A DNA stretch of 43,780 bases from Gammaproteobacteria bacterium (GTDB lineage: Bacteria > Pseudomonadota > Gammaproteobacteria > Pseudomonadales > Porticoccaceae): the NCBI GenBank assembly GCA_003645535.1, contig QNFP01000006.1, positions 1 to 43,780 on the forward strand, given 5' to 3'. Below, one piece after another: positions 7,298-16,473 of this stretch (position 1 is the first letter of the stretch; the number at the start of each line of letters is the position of its first letter). Under the pieces are notes generated by a model that saw only the letters and a program-made list of their open reading frames with translations, was not told where the DNA came from and did no database searches. The translations under genes were made by a program, and so were the position numbers.

Positions 7298-8434
7298 TTA
7301 CAAATCTGCGAGAGGATTCGGCCTGTCGGCCCAGGGCCAGGTGAGATATTGTTCGCGCATCTCACTGGTCAGCTCCGCCAGGGTGGCAGGCTGAAAGTTG
7401 GGCGTATTGTCCTTTTCAATAATCTGCGCGCGAATGCCTTCGCGAAAAACACCGTATTTTGCGCAATTCACTGTGCCAATTAGTTCCAGCTTAAGGCATT
7501 CATTTAAAGGTAAGTCCCGGCCGCGCTGGTTGAGTTCGTAAGAGAGGAACACCGATGCGGGGCAACCTCGTTTAAGGGTCGCCACGGCTCGACTCTGCCA
7601 TTTATTATCGCCCTCGTAAGCAGTGATAGCCGCAACGACTTCTTCAAGGGTGTTACCTGAGGTGACTTCTTCTACCCAGGGCATATGAGTTTCAATCTGG
7701 CCTTCGGGGAGCATGGCCTGATGCTGGGCTTGCAGGGCATTTAGCACTGTGCTCATTTGTGCTCGATTTTCATCAGCGCTCGTTGTCCAGCTCAGTGCCG
7801 CTAGCTCATCGAGCATAACGACCTTTTCAGCATGGGGAATAAACACATCAGCAAGGCCAATAAACAGCGCATCTGTAGCGTTGATCTGGGCACCGGTTAA
7901 AGCTAGAAATAAACCACTGTTGCCGCGAGCCTGATTTAAAAACCAGGTGCCGCCAACGTCGGGTAGTAAACCGATGGTGACTTCGGGCATGGCAATGCGA
8001 GTGCTTTCAGTGACGACACGAAAGTCGCCTCCCTCCAGCAAGCCCATACCGCCGCCCATAACAATGCCATTGCCCCAGACAATGATGGGTTTGGGGAAGT
8101 TATGCATGCGGTGGTTCAAACGGTATTCACGAGAGAAAAAGTCGGTGGCATAAGCATTGTAGTCCTCGCCGCATTCGACCATGGACTCGTAGAGCATACG
8201 AATATCGCCACCGGCGGCCAGTGCTCGGTCACCCGCGCTATCGAGCAGGATAGCGACGATGCTGTCGTCAGCTTCCCACTTGTCAGCCTCAGCGGTGATG
8301 AGATCGACCATCTCCAGGCTGAGGGAGTTGAGGGCTTTTTCCGCATTTAAGGTGGCGATAACAATTTTTTTACCATCGCTACCGTCCCCACCAACGCAAA
8401 GTTTCTCGCTAAATAATACCGGCTGCTCTGACAC
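7298..8434 (-). CDS. 3-hydroxyisobutyryl-CoA hydrolase
   Basis: A 378-residue crotonase-fold protein that hydrolyses 3-hydroxyisobutyryl-CoA to free 3-hydroxyisobutyrate. The oxyanion-hole segments are AAGGDIRMLYE and GNGIVMGGGMGL, and the catalytic region is MPEVTIGLLPDVGGTWFL. The C-terminal extension FREGIRAQIIEKDNTPNFQPATL separates HIBCH-type hydrolases from ordinary enoyl-CoA hydratases. The start is GTG at 8434, supported by GGAG six bases upstream. Its place between enoyl-CoA hydratase and mmsB matches the pathway order. Confidence 0.92.
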   Translation of the reverse strand: MSEQPVLFSEKLCVGGDGSDGKKIVIATLNAEKALNSLSLEMVDLITAEADKWEADDSIVAILLDSAGDRALAAGGDIRMLYESMVECGEDYNAYATDFFSREYRLNHRMHNFPKPIIVWGNGIVMGGGMGLLEGGDFRVVTESTRIAMPEVTIGLLPDVGGTWFLNQARGNSGLFLALTGAQINATDALFIGLADVFIPHAEKVVMLDELAALSWTTSADENRAQMSTVLNALQAQHQAMLPEGQIETHMPWVEEVTSGNTLEEVVAAITAYEGDNKWQSRAVATLKRGCPASVFLSYELNQRGRDLPLNECLKLELIGTVNCAKYGVFREGIRAQIIEKDNTPNFQPATLAELTSEMREQYLTWPWADRPNPLADL

Positions 8435-8489
8435 GCTTTTCTCCTATTGAAATAGGCTTAGCTCTGCTTAAAGCTTCCCTGGGCTTAAC

Positions 8490-9266
8490 TCAGGCGTTTT
8501 TCCACTCAGGTGAACGCTTTTCAACAAAGGCTGCCACACCTTCTTTTTGATCCTGGCTACCCCATAAGTCCATAAAGGCATCACGTTCGAATTTAAAACC
8601 ACTATCGAGTGGCCGATGGCGAGCTGACATGGTTAAGGCTTTACACAGGCGTACTGAGGTGGGGCTTTGTTTATCGACTTTGCCCGCCAGCTCCAGAGCT
8701 TTTTCCAGCGCTTTACCTGTAGGCACGACTTCCTGCACCAGGCCAATTTGCTCAGCTTTATCAGCCTTTACATGTTCGCCCAACAGAATCATGCGCTTGG
8801 CCCAGCCTTCACCAATTAACCAGGGCAGATGTTGAGTGCCCAGACCACCGGGTAACAAGCCCACGGTGCATTCGGGTAAGGCCATGCGCGAATGCTCTTC
8901 GGCAATACGAATATCACAGGCCAGGGCACATTCCAGGCCGCCGCCCATGGCAAAGCCAGTGATGGCCGCAAAGGACACACCCTGGTAATTGGTCAGTGCA
9001 CCGAAGGCGATACCGAAGGCTTTAATGAAATCGTAGGCTTCGCCGCCATTGTCGTGGTTAAAACGGGTGAGTTCGGCACCGGCGCTGTAGAACTTTTCGC
9101 TTTCGCTGGCGAGAATCAGCGAGTAGTTGTCTTTATCTGCATTTAACTCGTCAATGGTCTGCTCTAAAAAGGCCAGGCTGTCCGGCGTCCAGGTGTTGGC
9201 CGGTGGGTTGTTCATGGTCAAGATCGCGACTGAGCCGCGCTTTTCTACTTTTAACAAGTCACTCAT
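8490..9266 (-). CDS. Enoyl-CoA hydratase (probable methacrylyl-CoA hydratase)
   Basis: A 258-residue crotonase-family hydratase with oxyanion-hole segments SAGAELTRF and GFAMGGGLECALACDIRIAEE, and the second catalytic region LPECTVGLLPGGLGTQHL, which contains the family glutamate. In this operon it should hydrate methacrylyl-CoA to 3-hydroxyisobutyryl-CoA. The neighbouring hydrolase removes this product quickly, which matters because methacrylyl-CoA is reactive. The start has AAGG about nine bases upstream. Substrate assignment comes from context; the fold is clear. Confidence 0.9.
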   Translation of the reverse strand: MSDLLKVEKRGSVAILTMNNPPANTWTPDSLAFLEQTIDELNADKDNYSLILASESEKFYSAGAELTRFNHDNGGEAYDFIKAFGIAFGALTNYQGVSFAAITGFAMGGGLECALACDIRIAEEHSRMALPECTVGLLPGGLGTQHLPWLIGEGWAKRMILLGEHVKADKAEQIGLVQEVVPTGKALEKALELAGKVDKQSPTSVRLCKALTMSARHRPLDSGFKFERDAFMDLWGSQDQKEGVAAFVEKRSPEWKNA

Positions 9267-9306
9267 TTCAATCGCCTTCTCTTATGAGATTAGTTTGTAA
9301 GGTTAG

Positions 9307-10479
9307 TCATCTTATAAGCTCAGTAGCTCCTTCTTCAAGAATACGACGCGCAATAATCACGCGCATGATTTCGTTAGTACCTTCCAAAATTTGATGCACC
9401 CGTGTATCGCGCACAAAACGTTCGATGGGATACTCGCGCAAATAACCGTAGCCACCGTGCAGCTGCAGGGCTTCGTTACAGACCTGAAAACCGACGTCGG
9501 TGGCGAAGCGCTTGGCCATCGCACAGTAAGTGCTTTTATCCGGGTCATTCTGATCCAGCTTGCTAGCCGCTAACCGAACCATCTGCCTCGCTGCCACTAA
9601 TTCGGTGACCATATCGGCGAGCTTAAATTGCAAAGCCTGAAAGGCTGCCAGTGGCTTACCAAACTGTTTTCTTTCCTGAATATACTGCTGAGCATGGGCC
9701 AACGTAGTTTGGGCAGCGCCAATGGAGCAGGTAGCAATATTAATGCGACCGCCATCAAGACCTTTCATGGCGATTTTAAAACCTTCACCTTCTTCGCCCA
9801 GCCGATAGTGGGCTGGTACACGCACGTCCTCAAAGCTAATAGTGCGGGTTGGCTGGCTGTTCCAGCCCATTTTTATTTCATTTTTACCGTAGTCTATGCC
9901 CGGCAAGTCGGCAGGTATGGCAAAGGCGGTAATGCCTGCCGCACCGGAATCAGCTGACCCAGTGCGTGTCATCAGCACCAGCACATCGGTACTACCGGCA
10001 CCGCTGATAAAACTTTTGCCGCCATTAAGAATGTAGTCGTCGCTATCATTATCACGAACGGCTTTGGTGCGGATAGATGCAGCATCACTACCGGCATTGG
10101 GCTCGGTGAGGCAGTAGGAAGACAGCTTTTGTCCGCTTACCAATTGCTCACAAAACTCATTGTGTACGGTCTCGGTGCCCCAGGTGCAGGCCATCCAGGT
10201 CGCCATATTGTGTATGGATATAAACGCTGCGGTAGAGCTACAGGCAGCGGCCAGCTCCTCAAGAATAATCGAGGCATCGAGTCGGGTCATACCCATGCCG
10301 CCCAGGGCTTCGGGGCTGTACATGCCGCAGAAACCCATCTCACCCGCTGCGGCAATAGTCTCGCGGGGGAAAATTTTGTTTTCATCCCACTCAGCGGCCT
10401 GATCGGCCATTTCGCCCTGAGCAAAGGCCCGGGCGGCATCCTGAAAGGCGCGCTGTTCTTCGCTGAGATTAAAGTCCAT
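9307..10479 (-). CDS. Acyl-CoA dehydrogenase (probable isobutyryl-CoA dehydrogenase)
   Basis: A 390-residue FAD-dependent dehydrogenase. The N-terminal helical domain begins MDFNLSEEQRAFQDAARAFA. The FAD/substrate segments are YCLTEPNAGSDAASI and GAGSTDVL. The catalytic glutamate is in ILEGTNEIMR (E366). It is close in layout to ACAD8. It passes electrons from isobutyryl-CoA to electron-transfer flavoprotein and produces methacrylyl-CoA for the next enzyme. Specificity is inferred from the operon; a short-branched-chain substrate is the main alternative. Confidence 0.9.
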   Translation of the reverse strand: MDFNLSEEQRAFQDAARAFAQGEMADQAAEWDENKIFPRETIAAAGEMGFCGMYSPEALGGMGMTRLDASIILEELAAACSSTAAFISIHNMATWMACTWGTETVHNEFCEQLVSGQKLSSYCLTEPNAGSDAASIRTKAVRDNDSDDYILNGGKSFISGAGSTDVLVLMTRTGSADSGAAGITAFAIPADLPGIDYGKNEIKMGWNSQPTRTISFEDVRVPAHYRLGEEGEGFKIAMKGLDGGRINIATCSIGAAQTTLAHAQQYIQERKQFGKPLAAFQALQFKLADMVTELVAARQMVRLAASKLDQNDPDKSTYCAMAKRFATDVGFQVCNEALQLHGGYGYLREYPIERFVRDTRVHQILEGTNEIMRVIIARRILEEGATELIR

Positions 10480-10498
10480 AACGTGCTACCCGCTATTT

Positions 10499-10543
10499 GA
10501 AGTCACTTACTTCAGAGCTCTTTATTTTAAGTCTCTTTATTTC
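10499..10543 (-). repeat. Three 15-bp imperfect tandem units at the mmsA 3' end
   Basis: On the minus strand the units are GAAATAAAGAGACTT, AAAATAAAGAGCTCT and GAAGTAAGTGACTTC. The first contains the mmsA stop codon and the next two repeat a TAA at the same place. They occupy 10529-10543, 10514-10528 and 10499-10513, filling most of the gap to the next gene. Confidence 0.65.
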
Positions 10544-12036
10544 AAATTAATGGACATATTTGGTCCGCCCGCGACTTCATCATCAAACCAGCGAGCGGTA
10601 ATGGTTTTTGTCTCGGTGTAGAAACGCACGGCCTGTTTGCCGTAAGCATGCAGATCGCCGTGGAAAGAACCGCGCCAGCCTGTGAAAGAGAAAAACGGTA
10701 GTGGCACAGGGATAGGCACATTAATACCCACCTGACCGACCAGAATCTCATGCTGGTATTTTCGCGCCGCACCACCGGAAGAGGTAAAGATGGAGGTGCC
10801 GTTACCACGGAAGTCTTCATTGATTGCAGCAATCGCCTCGTCCAGAGTATCAACGGTAAGCAAACACAGCACCGGACCAAAGACCTCGTCTTTGTAAATG
10901 GACATGTCGCGAGTGACATCGGTAAAGATGGTCGGGCCAATCCAGTTGCCGTCGGGATAACCTTCGACCTTGCAATCGGAGCCATCGAGCAGGCAGGTCG
11001 CGCCTTCCTCTTTGGCTTTAGCAATCGCGGCAGTAATTTTTACTTTGGCAGCGGCATTGGTTTGTGGGCCGTAGGCAGCATCTTTGTCTGACCAGATGCC
11101 AGGCCGGATTTTTTCTGCGGCGGCAGCGATATCGCCCGCCCACTCCGCTGCATCACCCACCAGAATCACATTGGGAATTGCCATGCAACGCTGCCCCGCT
11201 GCCCCGAAGGCGGAGCCAATAATATTGTTAACAACCTGACTTCTATTAGCATCAGGCATCACCACCATGTGATTGTTAGCCCCGGTCATGCACTGCATGC
11301 GCTTGAGGTTTGCCGTACCTTTTTGGTAGATATGCTTGCCCACGGGCACCGAACCGACAAATGAACCGGCACAAATGTCCTGGTGCTCCAGCAAATAGTC
11401 CACCTGATGAGCGCCACCGTGAATAATCTGCATCACACCCTTCGGCGCACCGGCTTCTTCAAACAATTCAACGAGGCGAGTCGGAGTTAATGGGTCACGC
11501 TCGGATGGCTTAAGAATAAAGGTATTACCGCAGGCAATGGCCAGCGGGAACATCCACAGCGGAATCATCGCTGGGAAATTAAACGGTGTAATACCCATGC
11601 ATACGCCGATGGGCTGAATAAAAGAATAGGTATCGATGCTGCCCGCAACGTTCTCAACGGTTTCACCCATCATCAGGGTGGCGACATTGGCAGCGTGTTC
11701 GACCACTTCGATACCGCGCCAGACATCGCCCTTGGCATCTTCAAAGGTCTTACCCAGTTCCTGGCTGATGATTTCTGCAAGTTCATCGTGATGCTTTTTC
11801 AGCAGATGCTGATAATTGAGCATGATCCGCGCCCGCTGCGGGACGGGGACTTCTTTCCAGGTCTGAAAAGTGGCCTTGGCGGAGGCAATGGCTTGTTCCA
11901 TTTCCGCATCGGTCGCGGCCGGCACCTGGGAGAGCACTTCCTGAGTGGCCGGATTGATGACCGGAGTGGTTTGCGTACTGGTACTTTGCACCCATTCGCC
12001 ACCAATAAATAAGGGTACAGTTTTTGGAAATGCCAT
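10537..12036 (-). CDS. mmsA: Methylmalonate-semialdehyde dehydrogenase (CoA-acylating)
   Basis: A 499-residue aldehyde dehydrogenase-superfamily enzyme. It converts methylmalonate semialdehyde plus CoA and NAD to propionyl-CoA, ending valine breakdown. Catalytic Cys284 lies in [11 protein letters not shown] and the oxyanion Asn153 in TPFNFPAM. It lacks the usual general-base Glu at the TGA position and has instead the [14 protein letters not shown] block typical of MmsA. It is first in the leftward operon, preceded by AGAGG. The 350-base gap upstream is shared with the divergent membrane-protein gene at 12387, so the operon promoter must lie there. Confidence 0.95.
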   Translation of the reverse strand: MAFPKTVPLFIGGEWVQSTSTQTTPVINPATQEVLSQVPAATDAEMEQAIASAKATFQTWKEVPVPQRARIMLNYQHLLKKHHDELAEIISQELGKTFEDAKGDVWRGIEVVEHAANVATLMMGETVENVAGSIDTYSFIQPIGVCMGITPFNFPAMIPLWMFPLAIACGNTFILKPSERDPLTPTRLVELFEEAGAPKGVMQIIHGGAHQVDYLLEHQDICAGSFVGSVPVGKHIYQKGTANLKRMQCMTGANNHMVVMPDANRSQVVNNIIGSAFGAAGQRCMAIPNVILVGDAAEWAGDIAAAAEKIRPGIWSDKDAAYGPQTNAAAKVKITAAIAKAKEEGATCLLDGSDCKVEGYPDGNWIGPTIFTDVTRDMSIYKDEVFGPVLCLLTVDTLDEAIAAINEDFRGNGTSIFTSSGGAARKYQHEILVGQVGINVPIPVPLPFFSFTGWRGSFHGDLHAYGKQAVRFYTETKTITARWFDDEVAGGPNMSINLK

Positions 12037-12386
12037 TAGCTACCTCTGCTTGTCTGAATTAACTGTCTAGACTAAAAAAGCCGGGTTAGAGCAAGATACG
12101 ATTTGCCTGATGAAGCCCGCCTGATATTAATGATCAGACGCCGCGCATTCTATTCCACTTCGGCAATTTCGCCTATTAAGATTTGCCATTTTGCGAAGCA
12201 CTTTTCGCAGCCATCACGTGCTCACCACCCCACCACCACTGTTGATTACAATTGTCAGCGGATGTGAATTGTGGCACTTTCCTTGATGATAACAACTGTT
12301 AATTGAGTCGCCCTAGCGTTGATAATGACAACCAGGGTAATAAGGGCCCGAACAACGAACAATTTAGTAAGTACAGGAGTGGATTA
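12037..12386. promoter_or_regulatory. Divergent promoter region (mmsA / small membrane protein)
   Basis: 350 bases separate the mmsA start from the divergent gene at 12387. The right half contains AT-rich palindromic bits (ACAATTGT near 12249) and a TTGTCA hexamer that could serve as a -35. I see no operator I can assign to a named regulator and no gene. Confidence 0.35.
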
Positions 12387-12734
12387 ATGAATGAAATATC
12401 GATTAATGCCGAAGACGCCGGCTCAGCAAAGCTGGTCTATATCTTATATCTGGTTAGCGTGGTATTTGGGGTCACCAGTATTATTGGCGTGATCATGGCC
12501 TATATTAATAAAGACGAAGCGCCGGAATGGTTACAGAGCCATTACCAGTTTCAAATTCGCACCTTCTGGATTGGCCTGCTCTACGGCACCATTGGGATGA
12601 TTTTAACGGTGGTATTAATTGGCTGGATAGTGCTTATGTTCGCACTGGTATGGCTAGTTATCCGCTGCATCAAAGGCTTGCAAACGCTGGGTAGAAAAGA
12701 GGCCCATCCAGATCCTGCTAGCTGGATGTTCTAG
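12387..12734 (+). CDS. Small inner-membrane protein, DUF4870/COG3671-like
   Basis: A 115-residue protein with three hydrophobic segments: YILYLVSVVFGVTSIIGVIM, a central one around IGLLYGTIGMILTVVLIGWI, and a third around VLMFALVWLVIRCI. The EWLQSHYQFQIRTFWIGLLY stretch between the first two is characteristic of this conserved family of unknown function. The start at 12387 has AGGAG six or seven bases upstream, whereas the frame extending to 12303 has no ribosome-binding site. The C-terminus ends with the family-typical PDPASWMF. No function can be inferred from neighbours. Confidence 0.8.
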   Translation: MNEISINAEDAGSAKLVYILYLVSVVFGVTSIIGVIMAYINKDEAPEWLQSHYQFQIRTFWIGLLYGTIGMILTVVLIGWIVLMFALVWLVIRCIKGLQTLGRKEAHPDPASWMF

Positions 12735-12755
12735 CCGGTTGTTTAAAAGCTAATT

Positions 12756-12797
12756 AATACAGGCACTCAAATACAGGCACTTAAATACAGGTACTCA
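12756..12797 (+). repeat. Three 14-bp tandem repeats before the SDR start
   Basis: AATACAGGCACTCA, AATACAGGCACTTA and AATACAGGTACTCA follow each other without a gap and end one base before the SDR start codon at 12799. Each unit carries ACAGG, so the repeats duplicate a weak ribosome-binding-like sequence. Confidence 0.7.
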
Positions 12798-12798
12798 A

Positions 12799-13590
12799 AT
12801 GAAACTCGAACTCAAAAATAAAGTCGCGCTGGTTACCGGCAGCCACCGAGGCACGGGCGAAATTATCGCTAAAAGGCTGGCAGACGAAGGTGCCACGGTT
12901 ATCGCCCATGGTCTGAAATCGAATAGCGCCGACCATGTTCCTGACAGTTCAGCGGTGGAATATGCCGTGTGGGGCGATATTCTCACTGATGCCGGTGCCG
13001 AACAAGCCGTCGAGCAGGCGCTCAACAAAGCTGGACGGATCGATATTCTGATCAACAATTACGGCACCGCTGACGAGAAAAACTGGCTGACTGCGGATAC
13101 CGATGACTGGTTGCACATGTATCAGGTTAATGTGCTGTCCGCAGCCCGCATGATTCGCCTGTTGGTACCGCAAATGCGTGAACTGGGCTGGGGCCGAATC
13201 ATCCAGCTCGGCACCATTGGCTCCACTCAGCCCAATGCCCTGCGCCCCCATTATTATGCCGCCAAAGGCGCCTTAGCCAACATAGCGGTCGGGCTAGCCA
13301 AGGAAGTGGCTAATACGGGGATTACCGTTAACACCATTTCACCCGGTTATATTAAAACGCCGGAAGTCGAGGCCGCCTTCCGAGCCAAAGCCAAACGTGA
13401 AGGCTGGGATGATGACTGGGAAACCATCGAAGCCCGTATTGTTGCCAGGCGTTTTCCCAACCCGGTAGGCCGAATCGCCACCCGGGAGGAAGTCGCCGAC
13501 CTGGTGTGTTTTATCGCCAGTGCACGCGCCGCATTTATTAATGGTCAGAACATTCGTATCGATGGCGGGCATATCGACATAGTCCATTAA
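12799..13590 (+). CDS. Short-chain dehydrogenase/reductase
   Basis: A 263-residue classical SDR. The cofactor motif TGSHRGTG is at 13-20, the NNYG strand motif replaces the usual NNAG, and the catalytic YYAAKGA block carries Tyr and Lys, with LGTIGS supplying the Ser. The C-terminal INGQNIRIDGGH end is family-typical. Substrate unknown; similar proteins reduce 3-oxoacyl thioesters or assorted ketones. The start is preceded by three tandem copies of an ACAGG-bearing repeat. Confidence 0.85.
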   Translation: MKLELKNKVALVTGSHRGTGEIIAKRLADEGATVIAHGLKSNSADHVPDSSAVEYAVWGDILTDAGAEQAVEQALNKAGRIDILINNYGTADEKNWLTADTDDWLHMYQVNVLSAARMIRLLVPQMRELGWGRIIQLGTIGSTQPNALRPHYYAAKGALANIAVGLAKEVANTGITVNTISPGYIKTPEVEAAFRAKAKREGWDDDWETIEARIVARRFPNPVGRIATREEVADLVCFIASARAAFINGQNIRIDGGHIDIVH

Positions 13591-13624
13591 GAGGAAAGTC
13601 CATTAAGAACGTCAATTAGGAAAA
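13581..13624 (+). repeat. Stop-codon-bearing tandem repeat after the SDR
   Basis: AGTCCATTAAGA occurs exactly at 13581-13592 and 13597-13608. A third looser copy, GTCAATTAGG, begins at 13611. The first copy contains the SDR stop codon (TAA, 13588-13590). Confidence 0.65.
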
Positions 13625-13776
13625 TGCTCACTAAAAAATATTTGTCAAAGCTGGGTTATAGTTCCGGGAGCTACACCAACCCTGGCAATAAATCATTTTA
13701 ATTAACGTCTATAATACCCTTTAGTCTACGATGACCTCGTTCGATTCTATCAAAGCTTTTCGCCTGGAGGCACAGT

Positions 13777-14169
13777 ATGGAAAATTCAAAAGATGCAAAT
13801 ATGACAATCGATCGCCGTAAGTTTATTTTTCGTACCACCCAGGCTGTAGCGGGTACGGTTCTCGCAACTAGCGCGATTTCGAGCATCGCCAGCGACCCTG
13901 CGCCGGTTGTGGATGATGCCGGTGACGCATCCCCGGTTGTCGACAATAGCGACCCATCCTTTGTAATGAATAGTATGACGCCAAATGTCTGCGGCACCTG
14001 CCAGTACTGGGGTGCCCAGCGCCGGGTATCAGAAGATGGGAAGTCGGTTAGCATTGACAGTCTCGGTTGGTGCAATAATCGTAAAAGCCCGAACTTCCGC
14101 AAGACAACCGGCCCTCAAACAGGTCCTATGAAGGTGTGGGAACAATGGGCTGCCCTTACCCAGGAGTGA
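13777..14169 (+). CDS. Tat-exported small cysteine protein, unknown function
   Basis: A 130-residue protein with a twin-arginine signal (R13 R14 in DRRKFIFRTT, then a hydrophobic AVAGTVLATSAISSIA stretch). Export through Tat suggests folding or cofactor loading in the cytoplasm. The mature part has C72-xx-C75 (VCGTCQYWG) and C99 (SLGWCNNR), giving three cysteines. That is too few for an ordinary high-potential iron-sulfur protein, but the Cys/Trp pattern resembles small iron-sulfur or metal proteins. Residues 41-60 hold an internal repeat (APVVDDAGD / SPVVDNSDP). GGAGG lies 8 bases before the ATG. The family name is unknown to me. Confidence 0.75.
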   Translation: MENSKDANMTIDRRKFIFRTTQAVAGTVLATSAISSIASDPAPVVDDAGDASPVVDNSDPSFVMNSMTPNVCGTCQYWGAQRRVSEDGKSVSIDSLGWCNNRKSPNFRKTTGPQTGPMKVWEQWAALTQE

Positions 14170-14213
14170 AACAAAGCCCAGGAGTGAAGCAAAGCTCAGG
14201 AGTGAAGCCAAAA
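14160..14213 (+). repeat. Three 18-bp tandem repeats carrying the stop codon
   Basis: The units at 14160-14177, 14178-14195 and 14196-14213 all contain CAGGAGTGAA; the TGA in the first is the stop of the Tat-exported protein. The copies differ at few positions. Confidence 0.75.
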
Positions 14214-14221
14214 GGATTCGG

Positions 14222-14241
14222 CTGTTGCCAACCGGCAACAG
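14222..14241. repeat. Perfect hairpin after the Tat-exported protein gene
   Basis: CTGTTGCC (14222-14229) and GGCAACAG (14234-14241) form an 8-bp stem with a four-base AACC loop. No U-run follows, so it may be an mRNA 3'-end structure. Just downstream, 14282-14305 is another tandem pair (GGCCTTTTATAA / GGCCTTTTACAA). The remaining gap to 14515 holds nothing I can name. Confidence 0.5.
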
Positions 14242-14515
14242 TGAGCCAGCGATAAAACTTTAACAGGAAATGGCTTTATAGGGCCTTTTATAAGGCCTTT
14301 TACAAGACAAAGTCTTATAGGCGAAATTTTTGTGGGTAATGCCGTGGCTATTCATCGATAGCGTTAACATTCAGCTGGCAAGCGAAGTAAACTACACGTC
14401 CGAAAACATTAGCCATCTGCCCCTCTACATTGAAGCCGGTCTGCTGAAAGGCCGGTGCTATAGTGGGTAGATGAGGGCCTATGCTATATTCCCTCGTTTT
14501 ACAGGAAACCCGTTG

Positions 14516-16285
14516 ATGGAATGGCAGGGATACTTTTCCATAGCGCTGACATTCGCCACTCTGGCGACTTTGATATTTACCCGCATCAGCCCACATATTG
14601 TCATGACTGGAGCCATGGCCTTACTAAGTGCCAGCGGCGTACTGACTGCTTCAGAAGCACTAAGCGGGTTCAGTAATCCAGGGCTGGTGACTGTCGCCGC
14701 TATGTTTATGGTTGCCACTGGCATACATGCAACCGGCGGCATCGACCTGTTAGTTAATCATTTGCTGGGGCAACCAAAAACGACGCGGGGCGCTCAACTT
14801 AGGCTCTGTGCGCCAGTGATATTGCTCAGCGGTTTTCTGAATAATACACCGGTCGTAGCGACCTTGATCCCGGCGATCAGCGCCTGGGGCAGAAAACTGA
14901 GTATCCCACCATCAAAATTGATGATCCCGCTCAGCTATGCCGCCATCCTCGGCGGTACACTCACGCTTATCGGCACCAGCACCAACCTGATTGTTAATAG
15001 CCAGTATCAGCAGTTAACCGGGCAACCGGGGTTTCCATTATTTGCTATCGGCATGATCGGTCTGCCCGCTTGCCTGGTGGGACTGACCTATATGCTGTGG
15101 TTTTTCCCCAGATGGCTACCAGACCGAGGGGATGAAGGATTATTTGGCGACGTGCGCGAATTCACGCTGGAAGTCGCTGTGGCCCACGATGGGCCATTGG
15201 TCGGCCAAACTGTCGAGCAAGCCGGCCTTCGCCAGTTGGTGAAAATTTATCTGGTCGAAATTATTCGCAAAGATAGTGTCATTACTGCGGTGTCTTCTGA
15301 GGAACATCTTCACGGTGGCGACAGGCTGGTATTTGCAGGCAACACTGAAGCTATATCGGATTTGTTACGAATCAGAGGCATAGTACCGGCCAGTGAAACA
15401 GAACGTCCCGCCCTTAGTCAGGCGCGGGAAGAACGTCGCCTGGTAGAGGCAGCGCTTTCCCCTCATTCAGGCTGTGTTGGACAAACCATCCGCGACTCAC
15501 GCTTTCGCGACCGCTATGGCGCGGTCATTCTGGCAGTCGCCCGACATGGTGAACGAGTTTCTGGCAACCAGGGCACCATACGCCTGCACGCCGGTGACAC
15601 ACTGTTACTGGAGGCCCGGCCCGCATTCGTTACTCGCCAGCGCTATAACAAAGACTTTTTAATCATCAATGATCTGGAGCAGGAACAACCCCGCCACCAT
15701 CGAGCCTATCTGGCCTGGGCCATTCTCCTTGCTGTGGTCATCGCTGCTACCACCGAAATAACTACCATGCTTAACGCCGCACTGCTTGGCGCCGGAGCCA
15801 TGCTCGCCACTGGCTGTTGTTCATTAAATCAGGCCCACAAAAGCCTCGATATGAATGTGCTAGTCACCATTGGCTCCTCTTTCGCCCTCGGCGTGGCTCT
15901 CGCCAAAACCGGCGTAGCGGGAAATATAGCCGACTTAATCATCACTATGAGTGTCGGTGAAGCCTGGCTGGCGCTGGTGCTAGCCTATTTCACCGTTTCG
16001 CTACTCACCGAGCTGATCAATAACAACGCGGCGGCTATCCTTATGCTGCCCATCGTTCTGGAAATCAGCGCGAAGGCGGGCTTGCCTGCAGAGCCATTTG
16101 TATTTGCCGTTATGATGGCCGCCTCAGCCAGCTTTGCCACACCGATTGGCTATCAGACCAACCTTATGGTATTTGGCCCTGGTGGCTACCGCTTTAGCGA
16201 TTTCATCAAGGTTGGTGCGCCGATGAACGTGCTTATCGGTATCGTATCCATCTCTGTCATCCTTTTTATCTGGCCACTGACGTAA
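14516..16285 (+). CDS. SLC13/DASS-family anion permease with RCK_C domains
   Basis: A 589-residue membrane transporter. The two family signatures are present: NNTPVVATLIPAI with SYAAILGGTLTLIGTSTNL in the first half, and ELINNNAAAILMLPIV with ATPIGYQTNLMVFGPGGY in the second. Between them lies a soluble segment of ~200 residues with two TrkA-C/RCK_C-like repeats (DGPLVGQTVEQAGL and HSGCVGQTIRDSRF), each opening with the same GQT pattern. Such proteins move sulfate, dicarboxylates or similar anions with Na+; the soluble part is likely regulatory. The start at 14516 is chosen because AGGAAA precedes it; an upstream ATG at 14471 lacks a site. Confidence 0.85.
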   Translation: MEWQGYFSIALTFATLATLIFTRISPHIVMTGAMALLSASGVLTASEALSGFSNPGLVTVAAMFMVATGIHATGGIDLLVNHLLGQPKTTRGAQLRLCAPVILLSGFLNNTPVVATLIPAISAWGRKLSIPPSKLMIPLSYAAILGGTLTLIGTSTNLIVNSQYQQLTGQPGFPLFAIGMIGLPACLVGLTYMLWFFPRWLPDRGDEGLFGDVREFTLEVAVAHDGPLVGQTVEQAGLRQLVKIYLVEIIRKDSVITAVSSEEHLHGGDRLVFAGNTEAISDLLRIRGIVPASETERPALSQAREERRLVEAALSPHSGCVGQTIRDSRFRDRYGAVILAVARHGERVSGNQGTIRLHAGDTLLLEARPAFVTRQRYNKDFLIINDLEQEQPRHHRAYLAWAILLAVVIAATTEITTMLNAALLGAGAMLATGCCSLNQAHKSLDMNVLVTIGSSFALGVALAKTGVAGNIADLIITMSVGEAWLALVLAYFTVSLLTELINNNAAAILMLPIVLEISAKAGLPAEPFVFAVMMAASASFATPIGYQTNLMVFGPGGYRFSDFIKVGAPMNVLIGIVSISVILFIWPLT

Positions 16286-16473
16286 CAAACAGGCAAGTCT
16301 GCCTTAGCCAAAACGAGCAAAACATGTCTCGGCCAGGTTCATTCCAGGTATGGGGCTTGCTGCCTGAGCATTAAAAATGCTGCTCTCGCACAGTATGCAG
16401 GCACGACAAACTACCGCGCTCTGCACTTTTTTTCGCTACAATCTCCGCCTCGATAACAAGCACAAAGAGCACC

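Noticed and set aside
7298-9266. Two redundant enoyl-CoA hydratases in the valine operon
   Set aside because: The longer one has the C-terminal features of 3-hydroxyisobutyryl-CoA hydrolase, so they perform successive steps.
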